Below are positions 42,951 through 51,707 of a DNA stretch of 64,000 bases, one piece after another. The position numbers were made by a program, and so were the translations under genes. The notes under the pieces are model-generated. The model saw nothing but the letters and a program-made list of their open reading frames with translations. It searched no databases and was not told the DNA's origin. The DNA comes from an uncultured Acidimicrobiaceae bacterium (GTDB taxonomy: Bacteria > Actinomycetota > Acidimicrobiia > Spongiisociales > SHLN01), in assembly GCA_947259275.1 (NCBI GenBank), contig CAMYMH010000003.1:114149-178148 (forward strand), given 5' to 3'. The first letter of the stretch is position 1. The number at the start of each line of letters is the position of its first letter.

Positions 42951-44104
42951 GGAGCCCTTTCCAGCTCGCTGCGATCCCACAGGGCGAACATGCCGAGGCC
43001 AATCACGACGAACCCGGCGGCGGTGAGGAACATGACGTCGTAGCTGAACCAGCGGATGGTCACCCCCAGCAGCGGACCTCCCACAAGGGTGCCAACATCG
43101 AACAGTCCCGTATAGACCGCCATCGCCGCGCCGCGTTCAGCCACCCGGGCTCGCGTGACCGTGAGCGCGTAGAGGATGGGAAAGGTGTAACCGTGGCCGG
43201 TGCCACACAGGATCCCGGCCAGTGCCACGCCGGTGCTGGTGGTGGCCCCGGCCAGTACCACCAGCCCGGCGGCCAGGAACAGCATGGCCGGGGTGAGCGC
43301 TCGCTTGGGCCCGACACGGTCGGGCACCCAACCGAACGTGAGCCGCAAGATGATGGCCGTCCCGGCGTAGAACGCGAAAAACAGGCCGACCGATCCGACG
43401 CCGGTCTCGTTGACGAAGGTCTTGAGGAACGTGAAGTAAGCGGTCAAGACAAACGAGAACACGAAGGTGATCCACCACAGCGGCAACAGATGAATGCCGG
43501 TGATCGACTCGAAGAACCCCCGGGCGGGCGGCTGCTCCGACAAGTGGGGGGCATCGTGCAGGGGCAGCGAGAACAGCAAGGACACGAGCGCGAACCCGGC
43601 GGCCACCAGGAAGAACACGTCGAAGTCCCAGCGATTGAGGATGACATCCCCGAGCAGGCCGGCCAGAGCGATCGGCAGCATGCCCGACACTCCGAACAGC
43701 GCCAGGCCCTGGGTGCGTTTGCGTTCGGGAACCCAGTCGGCGGCAAATGTAAATAGCACCGTGAAGAGGACCGCCTCCGAGAGCCCGTGGATGATGCGAA
43801 TCGCGTAGACCCACCCGTCGATCTGCGACACGGTCAAATACAACAGAAGCCCTCCGAGGTTGAGGGCATTGCCCGCCAGGATGAGCGGCCGCCGCCCCCG
43901 GCGGTCCATGGCCCGGCCGACCCAGGGACGGACGATGATCGATGCCACCGCGGCGAACCCGACGATCAGCCCGATGATGACCTCCGTGGCGCCCAGGTCT
44001 TCCAGGAATCCCGGGAAATGGATGAACAGGGCGAACGCCATGCCGTGGCTGAAAGTAGCGAGGGACGCAAGGACGAACGGCCGGGTCAGGAGCTTCTCGG
44101 GCAT
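42914..44104 (-). CDS. MFS transporter
   Basis: The 396-residue protein has 12 predicted transmembrane segments. The signature GRAMDRRGRRPLI lies between segments 2 and 3, and a second-half copy WVPDRVGPKRAL between 8 and 9. It resembles drug or sugar efflux carriers; the substrate is unknown. The C-terminus (around SSPGGGGAP) is encoded inside a palindromic repeat region, so the original stop may have been replaced. The next gene upstream is 0 bp away, suggesting co-transcription with DUF3052 and CNNM. Confidence 0.88.
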   Translation of the reverse strand: MPEKLLTRPFVLASLATFSHGMAFALFIHFPGFLEDLGATEVIIGLIVGFAAVASIIVRPWVGRAMDRRGRRPLILAGNALNLGGLLLYLTVSQIDGWVYAIRIIHGLSEAVLFTVLFTFAADWVPERKRTQGLALFGVSGMLPIALAGLLGDVILNRWDFDVFFLVAAGFALVSLLFSLPLHDAPHLSEQPPARGFFESITGIHLLPLWWITFVFSFVLTAYFTFLKTFVNETGVGSVGLFFAFYAGTAIILRLTFGWVPDRVGPKRALTPAMLFLAAGLVVLAGATTSTGVALAGILCGTGHGYTFPILYALTVTRARVAERGAAMAVYTGLFDVGTLVGGPLLGVTIRWFSYDVMFLTAAGFVVIGLGMFALWDRSELERAPVASSPGGGGAP

Positions 44105-44512
44105 TCAGCGATTCTCGCGCCTGTGAACCAACCGTAATCCGGACCAGGTCTCGTCGATGACCGCCACTTTCAGGTCGACCAGGCCGAGTGGGAGTACGAC
44201 CGCGCGGACAACGTCCTCGGTCATATCGGTCGGGACCCTCGAGGCGCGTTTCGGCCAGCACACCCAAAGGCCGCCGGCGGGGAAAATCATCCGGGCGAGT
44301 GAGTCGATGCGGCGTTCGAGCTGGCGGCGCTGCTTGGTAAAGAAGACGACGGTATCGGCCCTGCCCCGGGCGGTGGTCCGGACCTCGACCCCTTCCGGCA
44401 GCGGTGAGACCAGCTGGTGGAAGTGTCCCGGGTCGCCGACGACGGCCAGCACAGATCCAGGCTTGACACCGAGCTTCTGCGGAAGAGAGGTTCCTGAGTA
44501 GCCGGCCGTCAA
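44105..44512 (-). CDS. DUF3052 family protein
   Basis: The 135-residue protein starts at a TTG (44512) overlapping the CNNM gene's stop by TTGA. Conserved parts are GYSGTSLPQKLGVKPGSVLAV, GDPGHFHQLV, ADTVVFFTKQRRQLERRI, GGLWVCWPKRASRVPTD and VDLKVAVIDETWSGLRLV. This is the DUF3052 type, small cytoplasmic proteins of unknown function common in actinobacteria. Its spacing suggests the CNNM-DUF3052-MFS genes form one operon. Confidence 0.85.
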   Translation of the reverse strand: MTAGYSGTSLPQKLGVKPGSVLAVVGDPGHFHQLVSPLPEGVEVRTTARGRADTVVFFTKQRRQLERRIDSLARMIFPAGGLWVCWPKRASRVPTDMTEDVVRAVVLPLGLVDLKVAVIDETWSGLRLVHRRENR

Positions 44513-45750
44513 GGTTCGGCTTGCTCGAACTCGACCTCGAGTACCCTCCGCCGGCTGGCGGCGGTGACCGCCAACCGGTAGCCCGCCACTTCTACCGTCT
44601 CCCCGGCACGAGGGATCTTCCCGATGAGGCCGAGCACCAGCCCACCCACGGTGTTCCAATCACCTTCCGGCAGCTCGCTGCCGAGGGCGGCCTCGAGGTC
44701 GATGACCGGGGCCCGGGCGTCGACGCGCCATCTCCCTTCGGCGATCTGCTCGATGGGCTCGGACCGTTCCTCGCCTTCGTCCGCCACGTCGCCAGCGAGT
44801 TCTTCGACCACGTCTTCAATTGTGACGATCCCGGCAGTGCCGCCGTGCTCATCGACGGCTACGGCAACGTGGCGGCCCGATCGCTGCATCTCGCGCAGCA
44901 GCTCGATCACTCGCTTGCTCTCCGGCACCACAAGCATCTCGCGGGCGAGTCGACCAACCGGCTCATCCAGGCCCGCGGCGAGGTGGCGGGCCAGGTCTCG
45001 CAGGCGAACCACCCCGGTCATGTCGTCGGGATCGCCGTGATGCACCGGGATCCGGCGGTGACCGGACTCAATGGCGATATCGAGCGCCTGACGCGCGAGG
45101 GTGTCAGAGCTGACGGAGATGACATCGGTGCGCGGCACGAGGATTTCGTCCACCCGCTGATCTCCCACCCGGAAGGCTCGCTCCATCAGTTCGAGGTCGC
45201 TGTCGGCGATCTCCCCGCTCTGGGCCGCCTGAGCCGCCAGCAGACGTAGTTCGTCTTCGGTGACGCCTGCGGTTCCGGCGATCCCCTGTCCGGGGGCCTG
45301 GAGGTCTGCAAACCAGATGAGGAGGGACACAACCGGGCGGAGGGCGTTCTTGAGCAGGGTCACGAGAGATGCCGTCCGCTTTGCCACCCGGATCGGATGG
45401 CGCACTGCGTAGGTCTTGGGAATCGCTTCGGCATAAACGAACATCACCAGGGTCAGCAGGATGGAGGCGATGGTGACGCCCACGTTGCCGAACCAGCGTT
45501 CGGCCAGCAAGCCGGTGACCGTGGCGGCTCCGATCTGAACCAGCAGGACCGTCAGCAACACCGTGTTCATCACCCGCGGCAAATCGTCGATGAGACGGAG
45601 TAATCGGGGCGCCGACCTGTCACCCTCGCCCACCAGCACCTCAACGGCAGAGCGGCGCACCCGCAACAACGAGGCTTCAGCGGCGCCCAGATACATGGCC
45701 GTGCCGAGTAGCACGACGAGGAGGAGGATCAGTGGTGTGTCCTGAGCCAC
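44509..45750 (-). CDS. CNNM/CorC-family transporter-like protein (DUF21-CBS-CorC_HlyC)
   Basis: The 413-residue protein has an N-terminal DUF21 domain with about four transmembrane segments (1-180), a CBS pair around DEILVPRTDVISVSSD and EHGGTAGIVTIEDVVEELAGD, and a C-terminal CorC_HlyC transporter-associated domain ending near VEFEQAEP. The family is linked to magnesium and cobalt handling. The start is set at a GTG (45750), which gives the usual hydrophobic start; a TATCGT about 6 nt before it may be a -10 box of a leaderless transcript. The longer frame to 45810 has a non-family N-terminus. Confidence 0.88.
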   Translation of the reverse strand: MAQDTPLILLLVVLLGTAMYLGAAEASLLRVRRSAVEVLVGEGDRSAPRLLRLIDDLPRVMNTVLLTVLLVQIGAATVTGLLAERWFGNVGVTIASILLTLVMFVYAEAIPKTYAVRHPIRVAKRTASLVTLLKNALRPVVSLLIWFADLQAPGQGIAGTAGVTEDELRLLAAQAAQSGEIADSDLELMERAFRVGDQRVDEILVPRTDVISVSSDTLARQALDIAIESGHRRIPVHHGDPDDMTGVVRLRDLARHLAAGLDEPVGRLAREMLVVPESKRVIELLREMQRSGRHVAVAVDEHGGTAGIVTIEDVVEELAGDVADEGEERSEPIEQIAEGRWRVDARAPVIDLEAALGSELPEGDWNTVGGLVLGLIGKIPRAGETVEVAGYRLAVTAASRRRVLEVEFEQAEP

Positions 45751-45788
45751 GATTAAACGATAGACCCGTGGCCGCACTCGTCGGACGC

Positions 45789-46121
45789 TTAGGTGACGCG
45801 TTCCTCCCACAGGTTGAAGGTCACTCCAAACGGGTCACGAAGGTAGCAGTCCTGACCCTTGCCTCGCCAGCGGAGAACCTCGCACCCCTTGGCGACCAGC
45901 TCGTCGCGAGCCGCTTCGAGATCGTCGACCAACAGCTCCATTACCGGACCGGAGATCTCATCATCCTCGATCACGAACAGCGTCAGCGGATCGGCGCCGA
46001 TCTCGGTCACTTCGGGGTCGTCGGCCCGGATCGGGAATCCGAGCACCCGGGCGTAGAAGTCGACAGCCGCGGCCGTGCGAGTCGTGCGGACTGCCAGGTT
46101 GGGGCTCATTCGATACTCCAT
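45789..46121 (-). CDS. VOC-family (glyoxalase/dioxygenase superfamily) protein
   Basis: The 110-residue protein starts at the ATG at 46121, with an AGAGGGG site about 6 nt upstream. A VOC fold is visible: NLAVRTTRTAAAVDFYARVLGF, VMELLVDDLEAARDEL, GCEVLRWRGKGQDCYLRDPFGVTFNLWE. This is the usual length of a single VOC domain. Its metal-binding residues are not clearly conserved, so it may be a binding protein or have an unknown enzymatic role. Confidence 0.85.
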   Translation of the reverse strand: MEYRMSPNLAVRTTRTAAAVDFYARVLGFPIRADDPEVTEIGADPLTLFVIEDDEISGPVMELLVDDLEAARDELVAKGCEVLRWRGKGQDCYLRDPFGVTFNLWEERVT

Positions 46122-46216
46122 GCGCACCCCTCTGATCGAAGCCATTGTCCGACGTCGAGACACGGCGCCCACGCCCGCGTTTCATACGCCGGGCGGGAGG
46201 CTACCCGCCCCATCGC

Positions 46217-46251
46217 TTGGAGGAGGACGGGCCGCCCGTACACTCCGAGCC
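46217..46251 (+). promoter_or_regulatory. Predicted promoter of a leaderless methyltransferase gene
   Basis: TTGGAG (46217-46222) and TACACT (46239-46244) are 16 nt apart; the ATG follows 7 nt after the -10 box, so the transcript would start at or next to the ATG. No ribosome binding site is found near the ATG; a GGAGGAGG further upstream is too far away. Confidence 0.5.
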
Positions 46252-47052
46252 ATGGGCAAACCCGAACACGAGGTGTACACCCACTCGCACAACGCCGTCG
46301 TGCTGGCGTCCTATGGCAGCCGGACGGCTGAGGAAGCGGCTGCCTTCCTGCTGCCACACCTCACACCGGGTATGCGGGTGCTCGATATCGGGTGTGGACC
46401 GGGCTCGATCACCGTCGGACTCGCCCGCTATGTGGCGTCGGCAGAGACGATCGGCATCGACCAGGCCCAGGAGGCACTCGGCGCGGCACGGGCCCGCGCC
46501 GAGGAGCTGAAGGTTGCCAACGTCCGTTTCGAACAGGCCGACGTGTACGACGTTCCGTTCCCCGACGCCAGCTTCGACGTGGTCTACGGCCATCAGATCC
46601 TCCAGCACCTCGCCGATCCGGTGGCCGCACTCACCGAAGCGCGCCGGGTTCTGCGACCGGGCGGGTATGTCGCCATGCGTGACGCCGACTACGGGACGAT
46701 GACGCATCATCCCCACGAGCCGATGCTCGACCGCTGGCTCGAGGTGTATCACGAGATCGTCCGCGGCAACGGAGGCGAGCCGGATGCCGGCCGCCGCCTG
46801 CCCGAGTGGGTGCGGGCAGCCGGGTTCGACCACATCCATCCCACTGCCTCCACCTGGCTGTACGCCACCCCCGAAGCCCGGCAAGCGTGGGCCGATCTGT
46901 GGGCGGGTCGCCGGCTCCGCGCCGGTGATGGCGAAAAGGTCCCCTACGGCCCGGACGGGACCGCAATCATCGACGCCTTTCAGCGCTGGGCGGCCCAACC
47001 GGACGGCTGGTTCGCCTTCATCCACGGCGAAGTGCTGGCGCGCAGGCCGTAG
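46252..47052 (+). CDS. SAM-dependent class I methyltransferase
   Basis: The 266-residue protein has the SAM motif I VLDIGCGPGSITVGLA, motif II ending in GIDQAQEALGAA, motif III around ADVYDVPFPDASFDVVY and the later RRVLRPGGYVAMRD, typical of the UbiE/Methyltransf_11 group. The C-terminal half (about 160-266) is specific and Trp-rich, and would hold the substrate site. The substrate is unknown. It starts at an ATG with a predicted promoter immediately upstream and no ribosome binding site. Confidence 0.88.
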   Translation: MGKPEHEVYTHSHNAVVLASYGSRTAEEAAAFLLPHLTPGMRVLDIGCGPGSITVGLARYVASAETIGIDQAQEALGAARARAEELKVANVRFEQADVYDVPFPDASFDVVYGHQILQHLADPVAALTEARRVLRPGGYVAMRDADYGTMTHHPHEPMLDRWLEVYHEIVRGNGGEPDAGRRLPEWVRAAGFDHIHPTASTWLYATPEARQAWADLWAGRRLRAGDGEKVPYGPDGTAIIDAFQRWAAQPDGWFAFIHGEVLARRP

Positions 47053-47056
47053 GGGT

Positions 47057-47467
47057 TCAGCCTGATGCCGGGACGCCGGCCACCCAGCTGGCTGCTTCGG
47101 CTTCGTCGAGAAAGAGGCGAACCGGCCTCTTGGGTCGGCTGAGCCTGAGAAACAGCGTCCCCAACGCCAGGCTGATGGGCGTTCCGACTATGACGGCAGT
47201 CGCCACCTCGTTGCTGTCATCGAGTGATGAGGCGATCGCGTCCCGGGCCTTCCGGTCGGCGAATTTGACTCCCGAAACGTCCACTACCACCCGGACCGGG
47301 GCACCCTCGCTGAGGTCGATTACCGCGTCGCGGATTGCGTCGGCATGTTCGACTCGGACCGTGATTCCGTCATCCAGCCGGTGCCACAGCAGCCCGGCGT
47401 CGTCCAGCCACATGACGCCTACCGGAGTGCGGATCGTCTTGCTCACGGCTTCCCCATACCCGCCCAC
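47057..47467 (-). CDS. DUF7793-like / STAS-like small protein
   Basis: The 136-residue protein begins with an edge strand like TPVGVMWLDDAGLLWHRL. A VRVVVDVSGVKFADRKARDA strand-helix pair and a VATAVIVGTPISLALGTLFLRL segment follow, typical of the STAS-like DUF7793 proteins. These are small cytoplasmic proteins of unknown function. An in-frame GTG at 47446 is an alternative start. It converges with the methyltransferase gene, separated by 4 bp. Confidence 0.65.
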   Translation of the reverse strand: MGGYGEAVSKTIRTPVGVMWLDDAGLLWHRLDDGITVRVEHADAIRDAVIDLSEGAPVRVVVDVSGVKFADRKARDAIASSLDDSNEVATAVIVGTPISLALGTLFLRLSRPKRPVRLFLDEAEAASWVAGVPASG

Positions 47468-47500
47468 TCTAGGCAGGAACTGGTTGCTAGGGACGTAGTC

Positions 47501-48883
47501 CTATGGATGCACCGGCTCGAAGCGGGCGGTGAAGTGACGCAGCCAGGGGGCTTGTTCGGTGATCCGATAGCCGGGGAGTGAATCGGCGCGGGCGGCGACG
47601 CTTCCGATCACCTCACCGACGTAGTCGACGTGGCTCTGGGTGTAGGTGCGGCGCGGGATGGCCAATCGCACCAGCTCCATCGGCGCCGGATCTTCAGAGC
47701 CGTCTTCGTTTGGCGAGCCGAACATGACCGACCCGATCTCGACCCCGCGCACACCGCCATCCCGATACAGCTCGACCACCAGTGATTGGGCCGGATACTC
47801 AGAGGGCGGGATATGCGGGAGCCGCGCCCTGGCATCGAGGTAGACGGCGTGTCCGCCGGGCGGTTGCACGATCGGCATGCCGGCCGCCAACGCCTTCTCG
47901 GCCAGGTAGGCGGTGGAGCGAATCCGGTAGCGGAGATACTCGTCCTCGAGCACCTCCTCGAGGCCGATGGCGATCGCTTCCATGTCGTAGCCGGCCAATC
48001 CGCCGTAGGTTGGAAAGCCCTCCGTGAGGATGAGGAGATTGCGGCAGCGGCCGGCCAGGTCGGCGTCGTTGACGGCCACGAACCCACCGATGTTGGCGAG
48101 ACCGTCCTTCTTGGCCGAGAAGGTGCAGCCGTCGGCCAGGGAGAAAATCTCCCGGGCGATGGCCTTCGGGGTGTGGTCGGCGTAGCCCTCCTCCCGCATC
48201 TTGATGAACCAGGCGTTCTCGGCGAAACGGCAGGCATCGAGGATCATGGGAAGCTCGTTCCGATCACACACCTCGCGCACGGCTTGCAAGTTTGCCATCG
48301 AGACCGGCTGGCCACCGCCCGAATTGTTGGTGACGGTGACCATCACAAACGGTATGCGGTGCTGCCCGACGTCCTGAATGGTGGCTTCCAACGCCTCGAT
48401 ATCCATGTTCCCTTTGAACGGATGCAGATTGGACGGGTCGGTGCCTTCGGGGATTAGGAGATCGCGGGCCTCGGCACCCTGGTACTCGACGTTGGCACGG
48501 GTGGTGTCGAAATGAGTGTTGTTGGGGACGACGTCGCCCGCGCTCACCGCCACCGAAAATAGGATGCGCTCGGCCGCCCTCCCCTGGTGGGTGGGGATGA
48601 TCTCAGCCAGGCCGGTGAGATCCTGGACCGCCTCCTGGAGCCGATAGAAGGAGCGGCTGCCCGCATAAGACTCGTCTCCGACCATCATCCCCGCCCATTG
48701 CCGGGCCGACATCGCGCCGGTCCCGGAGTCGGTCAGCATGTCGATAATGACCTCGTCGGCGTGGAGCCCGAACACGTTGTAGCCAACTCGCTGGAGGGCG
48801 GCCTCCCGCGCATCGGCATCCGGGAAGTCGATGGCCTGGGTCGAGTGGATCTTGAACGGCTCGATGATGGTGCGATAGGGCAT
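47501..48883 (-). CDS. tnaA: Beta-eliminating lyase, tryptophanase-like by specificity residues
   Basis: The 460-residue PLP enzyme belongs to the tryptophanase/tyrosine phenol-lyase family. PLP Lys is in SAKKDGLANIGG. Residues that separate the two activities look like tryptophanase: NTHFDTTR has Asp where tyrosine phenol-lyase has Thr, VEIGSVMFG has Ile where TPL has Arg, and LRHFTARF has His where TPL has Phe. Much of the backbone, such as QWAGMMVGDESYAGS and ADGCTFSAKKD, is TPL-like. The expected reaction is tryptophan to indole, pyruvate and ammonia. It stands alone, with no permease or tnaC leader visible; its promoter side is a palindromic repeat region. Confidence 0.85.
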   Translation of the reverse strand: MPYRTIIEPFKIHSTQAIDFPDADAREAALQRVGYNVFGLHADEVIIDMLTDSGTGAMSARQWAGMMVGDESYAGSRSFYRLQEAVQDLTGLAEIIPTHQGRAAERILFSVAVSAGDVVPNNTHFDTTRANVEYQGAEARDLLIPEGTDPSNLHPFKGNMDIEALEATIQDVGQHRIPFVMVTVTNNSGGGQPVSMANLQAVREVCDRNELPMILDACRFAENAWFIKMREEGYADHTPKAIAREIFSLADGCTFSAKKDGLANIGGFVAVNDADLAGRCRNLLILTEGFPTYGGLAGYDMEAIAIGLEEVLEDEYLRYRIRSTAYLAEKALAAGMPIVQPPGGHAVYLDARARLPHIPPSEYPAQSLVVELYRDGGVRGVEIGSVMFGSPNEDGSEDPAPMELVRLAIPRRTYTQSHVDYVGEVIGSVAARADSLPGYRITEQAPWLRHFTARFEPVHP

Positions 48884-48894
48884 GCACCGAGGCT

Positions 48895-49475
48895 ACGCCG
48901 GTGGATACCCCTCCCGCGAAAGGGAGCGGAGCGGGAGGGGCTTGGGGAGGGATGAGCGCGCGTTCGCGCTCTTTCTTAGTTCCCCTCGAGGGGTTCTGTC
49001 GCGGTTTGTGTGCGACACATCCCGGGCGCGTCCTCTGAGTCTTCTTGCTCCTTCCCCTGAGGGGAAGGAGCAACGGGAACCCTTCGGGTTCCCATGGGGT
49101 TGGGGAACCCTTCGGGTTGCCTGCAACTCCATCAGGTGTGCAGTTGCGCAGCAACTGCTTAGCAACCCGCACTCACGCCTTGATCCGCGTTTGTGGGTAT
49201 GGTTCCTGCGGTCCTGCCCTCGCCTAGCACCTTCTCGTCGTGAATTTGCCTGACGAAAAAGGTGGGCCACCGCTGCTTCCTTCCCCTCGAGGGGAAGGTG
49301 GCGCCGACCCGCAGGGTCGGTGACGGATGGGGGGAGGGCCGGGCTTCGCCCGGCTAAGGAGTTACTTCGTAACTCCATCAGGTTGCAGTTGCGCAGCAAC
49401 TGCCCAGCAACCCGCCGGGTTGCCCCCCCCCGCCTCCTCCTTCGTCGGAGGCACCCCTCCCTCATGGAGGGGAAG
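48895..49475. repeat. Modular palindromic repeat region C
   Basis: About 580 bp of palindromes: CTCCTTCCCC-TGA-GGGGAAGGAG (49049-49071), GGGAACCC-TTC-GGGTTCCC (49076-49094), GCAGTTGC-GCA-GCAACTGC (49140-49158 and 49385-49403), CCTTCCCC-TCGA-GGGGAAGG (49279-49298), GCCGGGC-TTC-GCCCGGC (49338-49354) and GGAGTTAC-TTC-GTAACTCC (49358-49376). It sits between the divergent tryptophanase-like gene and the arg operon. No gene is seen in it. Confidence 0.85.
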
Positions 49476-49480
49476 ATGAT

Positions 49481-49509
49481 TTGCATAGTTATGCACACTT
49501 CCGTATACT
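49481..49509 (+). promoter_or_regulatory. argC promoter with overlapping ARG box
   Basis: TTGCAT (49481-49486) and TATACT (49504-49509) are 17 nt apart. The perfect palindrome TGCATAGTTATGCA (49482-49495) has the spacing of an ArgR box (TGNAT-N4-ATNCA) and covers the -35 region. The ATG of argC is only 9 nt after the -10 box, so the message is near-leaderless. Likely repressed by the operon's own ArgR when arginine is present. Confidence 0.7.
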
Positions 49510-49518
49510 CTCTCAACC

Positions 49519-50544
49519 ATGAAGAGCGTCGGGATCATCGGAGCGTCCGGGTATGCCGGAGCAGAGCTCATGCGGCTGTGCTCTGCGCATCCCCAATTCG
49601 AGGTCGCGTTCGCGTCCGGCGACAGCCAGGCCGGGACCGCGGTCGGGGAACTCTACCCGAGCCTGGCGGCAGCTTATCCGGACTTGCTGCTCGAGCCGTG
49701 GGAGGCGATCCCGGCCGGCCTCGACATCGTCTTCATCGCCCTCCCCCACGGAGCCTCGCAGACCATCGTTCCCAAGCTCGACACCAACCACATCCTCGAC
49801 CTCGGGGCCGACTTCCGCCTCGACGACCCCTCGCTCTACCCGACCTGGTACGGGCACGAACACACCGCCCCTGAGTTGCTCGACGGTTTTGCCTTCGGCC
49901 TGCCCGAGCTGTTCCGTTCCGACATCCTGGGCGCAAAGGCGGTCGCCGTTCCCGGGTGCTACGTCACTACTGCGGCGCTCACCCTGGCGCCGCTGCTTCA
50001 GGCCGGCCTGGTGGAACCAACCGGCATCGTGGTAGATGCGGCCAGCGGTGTTTCCGGGGCCGGCCGGGCCGTCAAACCCGGCACCGCGTTCTCGGCAGTC
50101 GACGAGAACTTCACCGCCTACGGGCTCCTCAACCACCGCCACACCCCCGAGATGGAGATGGCTCTCAGCCGGCATGCCGGACAAGACGTCGAGCTGTTGT
50201 TCACCCCCCACCTGGCGCCGATGAACCGGGGCATCCTCGCCACCTGCTACGCCCGGCCGACCGGCGACGAGACCACCGCTCAGCTCCTGGAGACGATGGC
50301 CCTGGCTTATGCCGAAGAGCCATTCATGGTCGTCTCTGACTCCGTTCCTGCCACCAAGGCAACGCTCGGCTCCAACTCGGTGCATCTCACCGCCCAACGA
50401 GACGAGCGCACCGGTTGGGTGGTCGCCATCGGCGCCCTCGACAACCTCGTGAAGGGGGCCGCCGGCCAGGCCGTCCAATGTGCCAATCTGGCGGTGGGTA
50501 TCGATGAGACCAGCGGGCTCCCGCTGGCCGGGTTGTATCCGTGA
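49519..50544 (+). CDS. argC: N-acetyl-gamma-glutamyl-phosphate reductase
   Basis: The 341-residue NADP-dependent reductase makes N-acetylglutamate 5-semialdehyde, the third step in arginine synthesis. The Rossmann start is GIIGASGYAGAEL and the catalytic Cys147 is in VPGCYVTT. FTPHLAPMNRGI and DNLVKGAAGQAVQ are conserved near the end. Its ATG sits 9 nt after a predicted -10 box, with no ribosome binding site. It is the first gene of argCJBDFR and its stop overlaps argJ by GTGA. Confidence 0.95.
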   Translation: MKSVGIIGASGYAGAELMRLCSAHPQFEVAFASGDSQAGTAVGELYPSLAAAYPDLLLEPWEAIPAGLDIVFIALPHGASQTIVPKLDTNHILDLGADFRLDDPSLYPTWYGHEHTAPELLDGFAFGLPELFRSDILGAKAVAVPGCYVTTAALTLAPLLQAGLVEPTGIVVDAASGVSGAGRAVKPGTAFSAVDENFTAYGLLNHRHTPEMEMALSRHAGQDVELLFTPHLAPMNRGILATCYARPTGDETTAQLLETMALAYAEEPFMVVSDSVPATKATLGSNSVHLTAQRDERTGWVVAIGALDNLVKGAAGQAVQCANLAVGIDETSGLPLAGLYP

Positions 50545-51707
50545 GCGCTATCACCGCACCCATGGGCTTCGTAGCCGCCGGCATCCACGCCGGGCTCAAG
50601 GACTCCGGCGATCTCGACCTATCGCTGGTGGCCACCACCGACGCTCGGCCGGTCAGCGCGGCGGCCGTTTTCACTTCAAACAAGCTGGCCGCCGCCCCGG
50701 TGCAGGTCTCGCGGGCACATTTGGCTGCCACCGCCGGCCGGGCGGCCGCCATCATCGTCAACAGTGGAAACGCCAATGCCGCCAACGGTGTGGCCGGCTA
50801 CAACCACGCCGAGCAGATGTGCGTTCTCACCGCGGCCGAGCTCGGCTGCCCGCCGGAAGAAGTCCTCGTCTGCTCGACCGGCCTCATCGGCATTCCCATG
50901 CCGTTCGAGACCGTCGAGGCAGGAATCCCCCAGGTGGTGGCGGCGCGCTCCAATCTGGGCGGAACCGAGGCGGCCGGCGGGATCATGACCACCGACTCGG
51001 TCCGCAAGGAAGTCATCCATCAGGGGTCGACCTTCAAAGTCGGCGCCATGGCCAAGGGGGCCGGCATGCTCCAGCCGAACATGGCGACCATGCTCGCCTT
51101 CCTGACAACCGATGCCGCCGTCGAGCCGACCGACCTGCACGTGATGCTGCGCCAGGCCGTCGACCGGTCGTTCAACCGACTCACCATCGACGGTGCCCAG
51201 TCGACCAACGACACGGTCATCGCCCTCGCCTCGGGTGAGACGGGCCCGGCCGACCCCACCGAGCTGCAGGACGCTCTCGACGCGGTTTGCCACGACCTGG
51301 CGATGCAAATGGCCGACGACGCCGAGGGCTCAACCAAGACGGTGATCATCCGGGTAGAGGGTGCCGCCGACGACCTGCAGGCCCTCCACGCCGCCCGTTG
51401 TGTGGCCAACAATCAGCTCGCCAAGTGCTCCTGGTACGGCAAGAACGCCTACTGGGGACGGGTGGCGGCCGAGGTCGGCGCCAGTGGAATCGACTTTGAC
51501 CCCGACCGCTTCGTCATCTCCTACGGAGGCACCGTCACCGCCTCCGGTGGGGTGGCGGTTGACTTCGACGAGGCCAAGATGGCGGAGTACTTCGAGAACC
51601 GGCGGATCGCCATCACCGTCGACCTCGGCCTGGGCGAGGGCACCGGCGAAATCATCACCGTCGACCTCGGCCATGGGTACGTGGACGAGAACATGGGGAA
51701 GTCGTGA
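50541..51707 (+). CDS. argJ: Glutamate N-acetyltransferase / N-acetylornithine acetyltransferase
   Basis: The 388-residue Ntn-type acetyltransferase matches ArgJ over its full length. The autoproteolytic and catalytic site is GMLQPNMA-TMLAFL, with Thr183 as nucleophile. The presence of argJ instead of argE shows the cyclic pathway that recycles the acetyl group from N-acetylornithine. It starts at GTG 50541, which overlaps the argC stop, and ends overlapping the argB start. Confidence 0.95.
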   Translation: MSAITAPMGFVAAGIHAGLKDSGDLDLSLVATTDARPVSAAAVFTSNKLAAAPVQVSRAHLAATAGRAAAIIVNSGNANAANGVAGYNHAEQMCVLTAAELGCPPEEVLVCSTGLIGIPMPFETVEAGIPQVVAARSNLGGTEAAGGIMTTDSVRKEVIHQGSTFKVGAMAKGAGMLQPNMATMLAFLTTDAAVEPTDLHVMLRQAVDRSFNRLTIDGAQSTNDTVIALASGETGPADPTELQDALDAVCHDLAMQMADDAEGSTKTVIIRVEGAADDLQALHAARCVANNQLAKCSWYGKNAYWGRVAAEVGASGIDFDPDRFVISYGGTVTASGGVAVDFDEAKMAEYFENRRIAITVDLGLGEGTGEIITVDLGHGYVDENMGKS

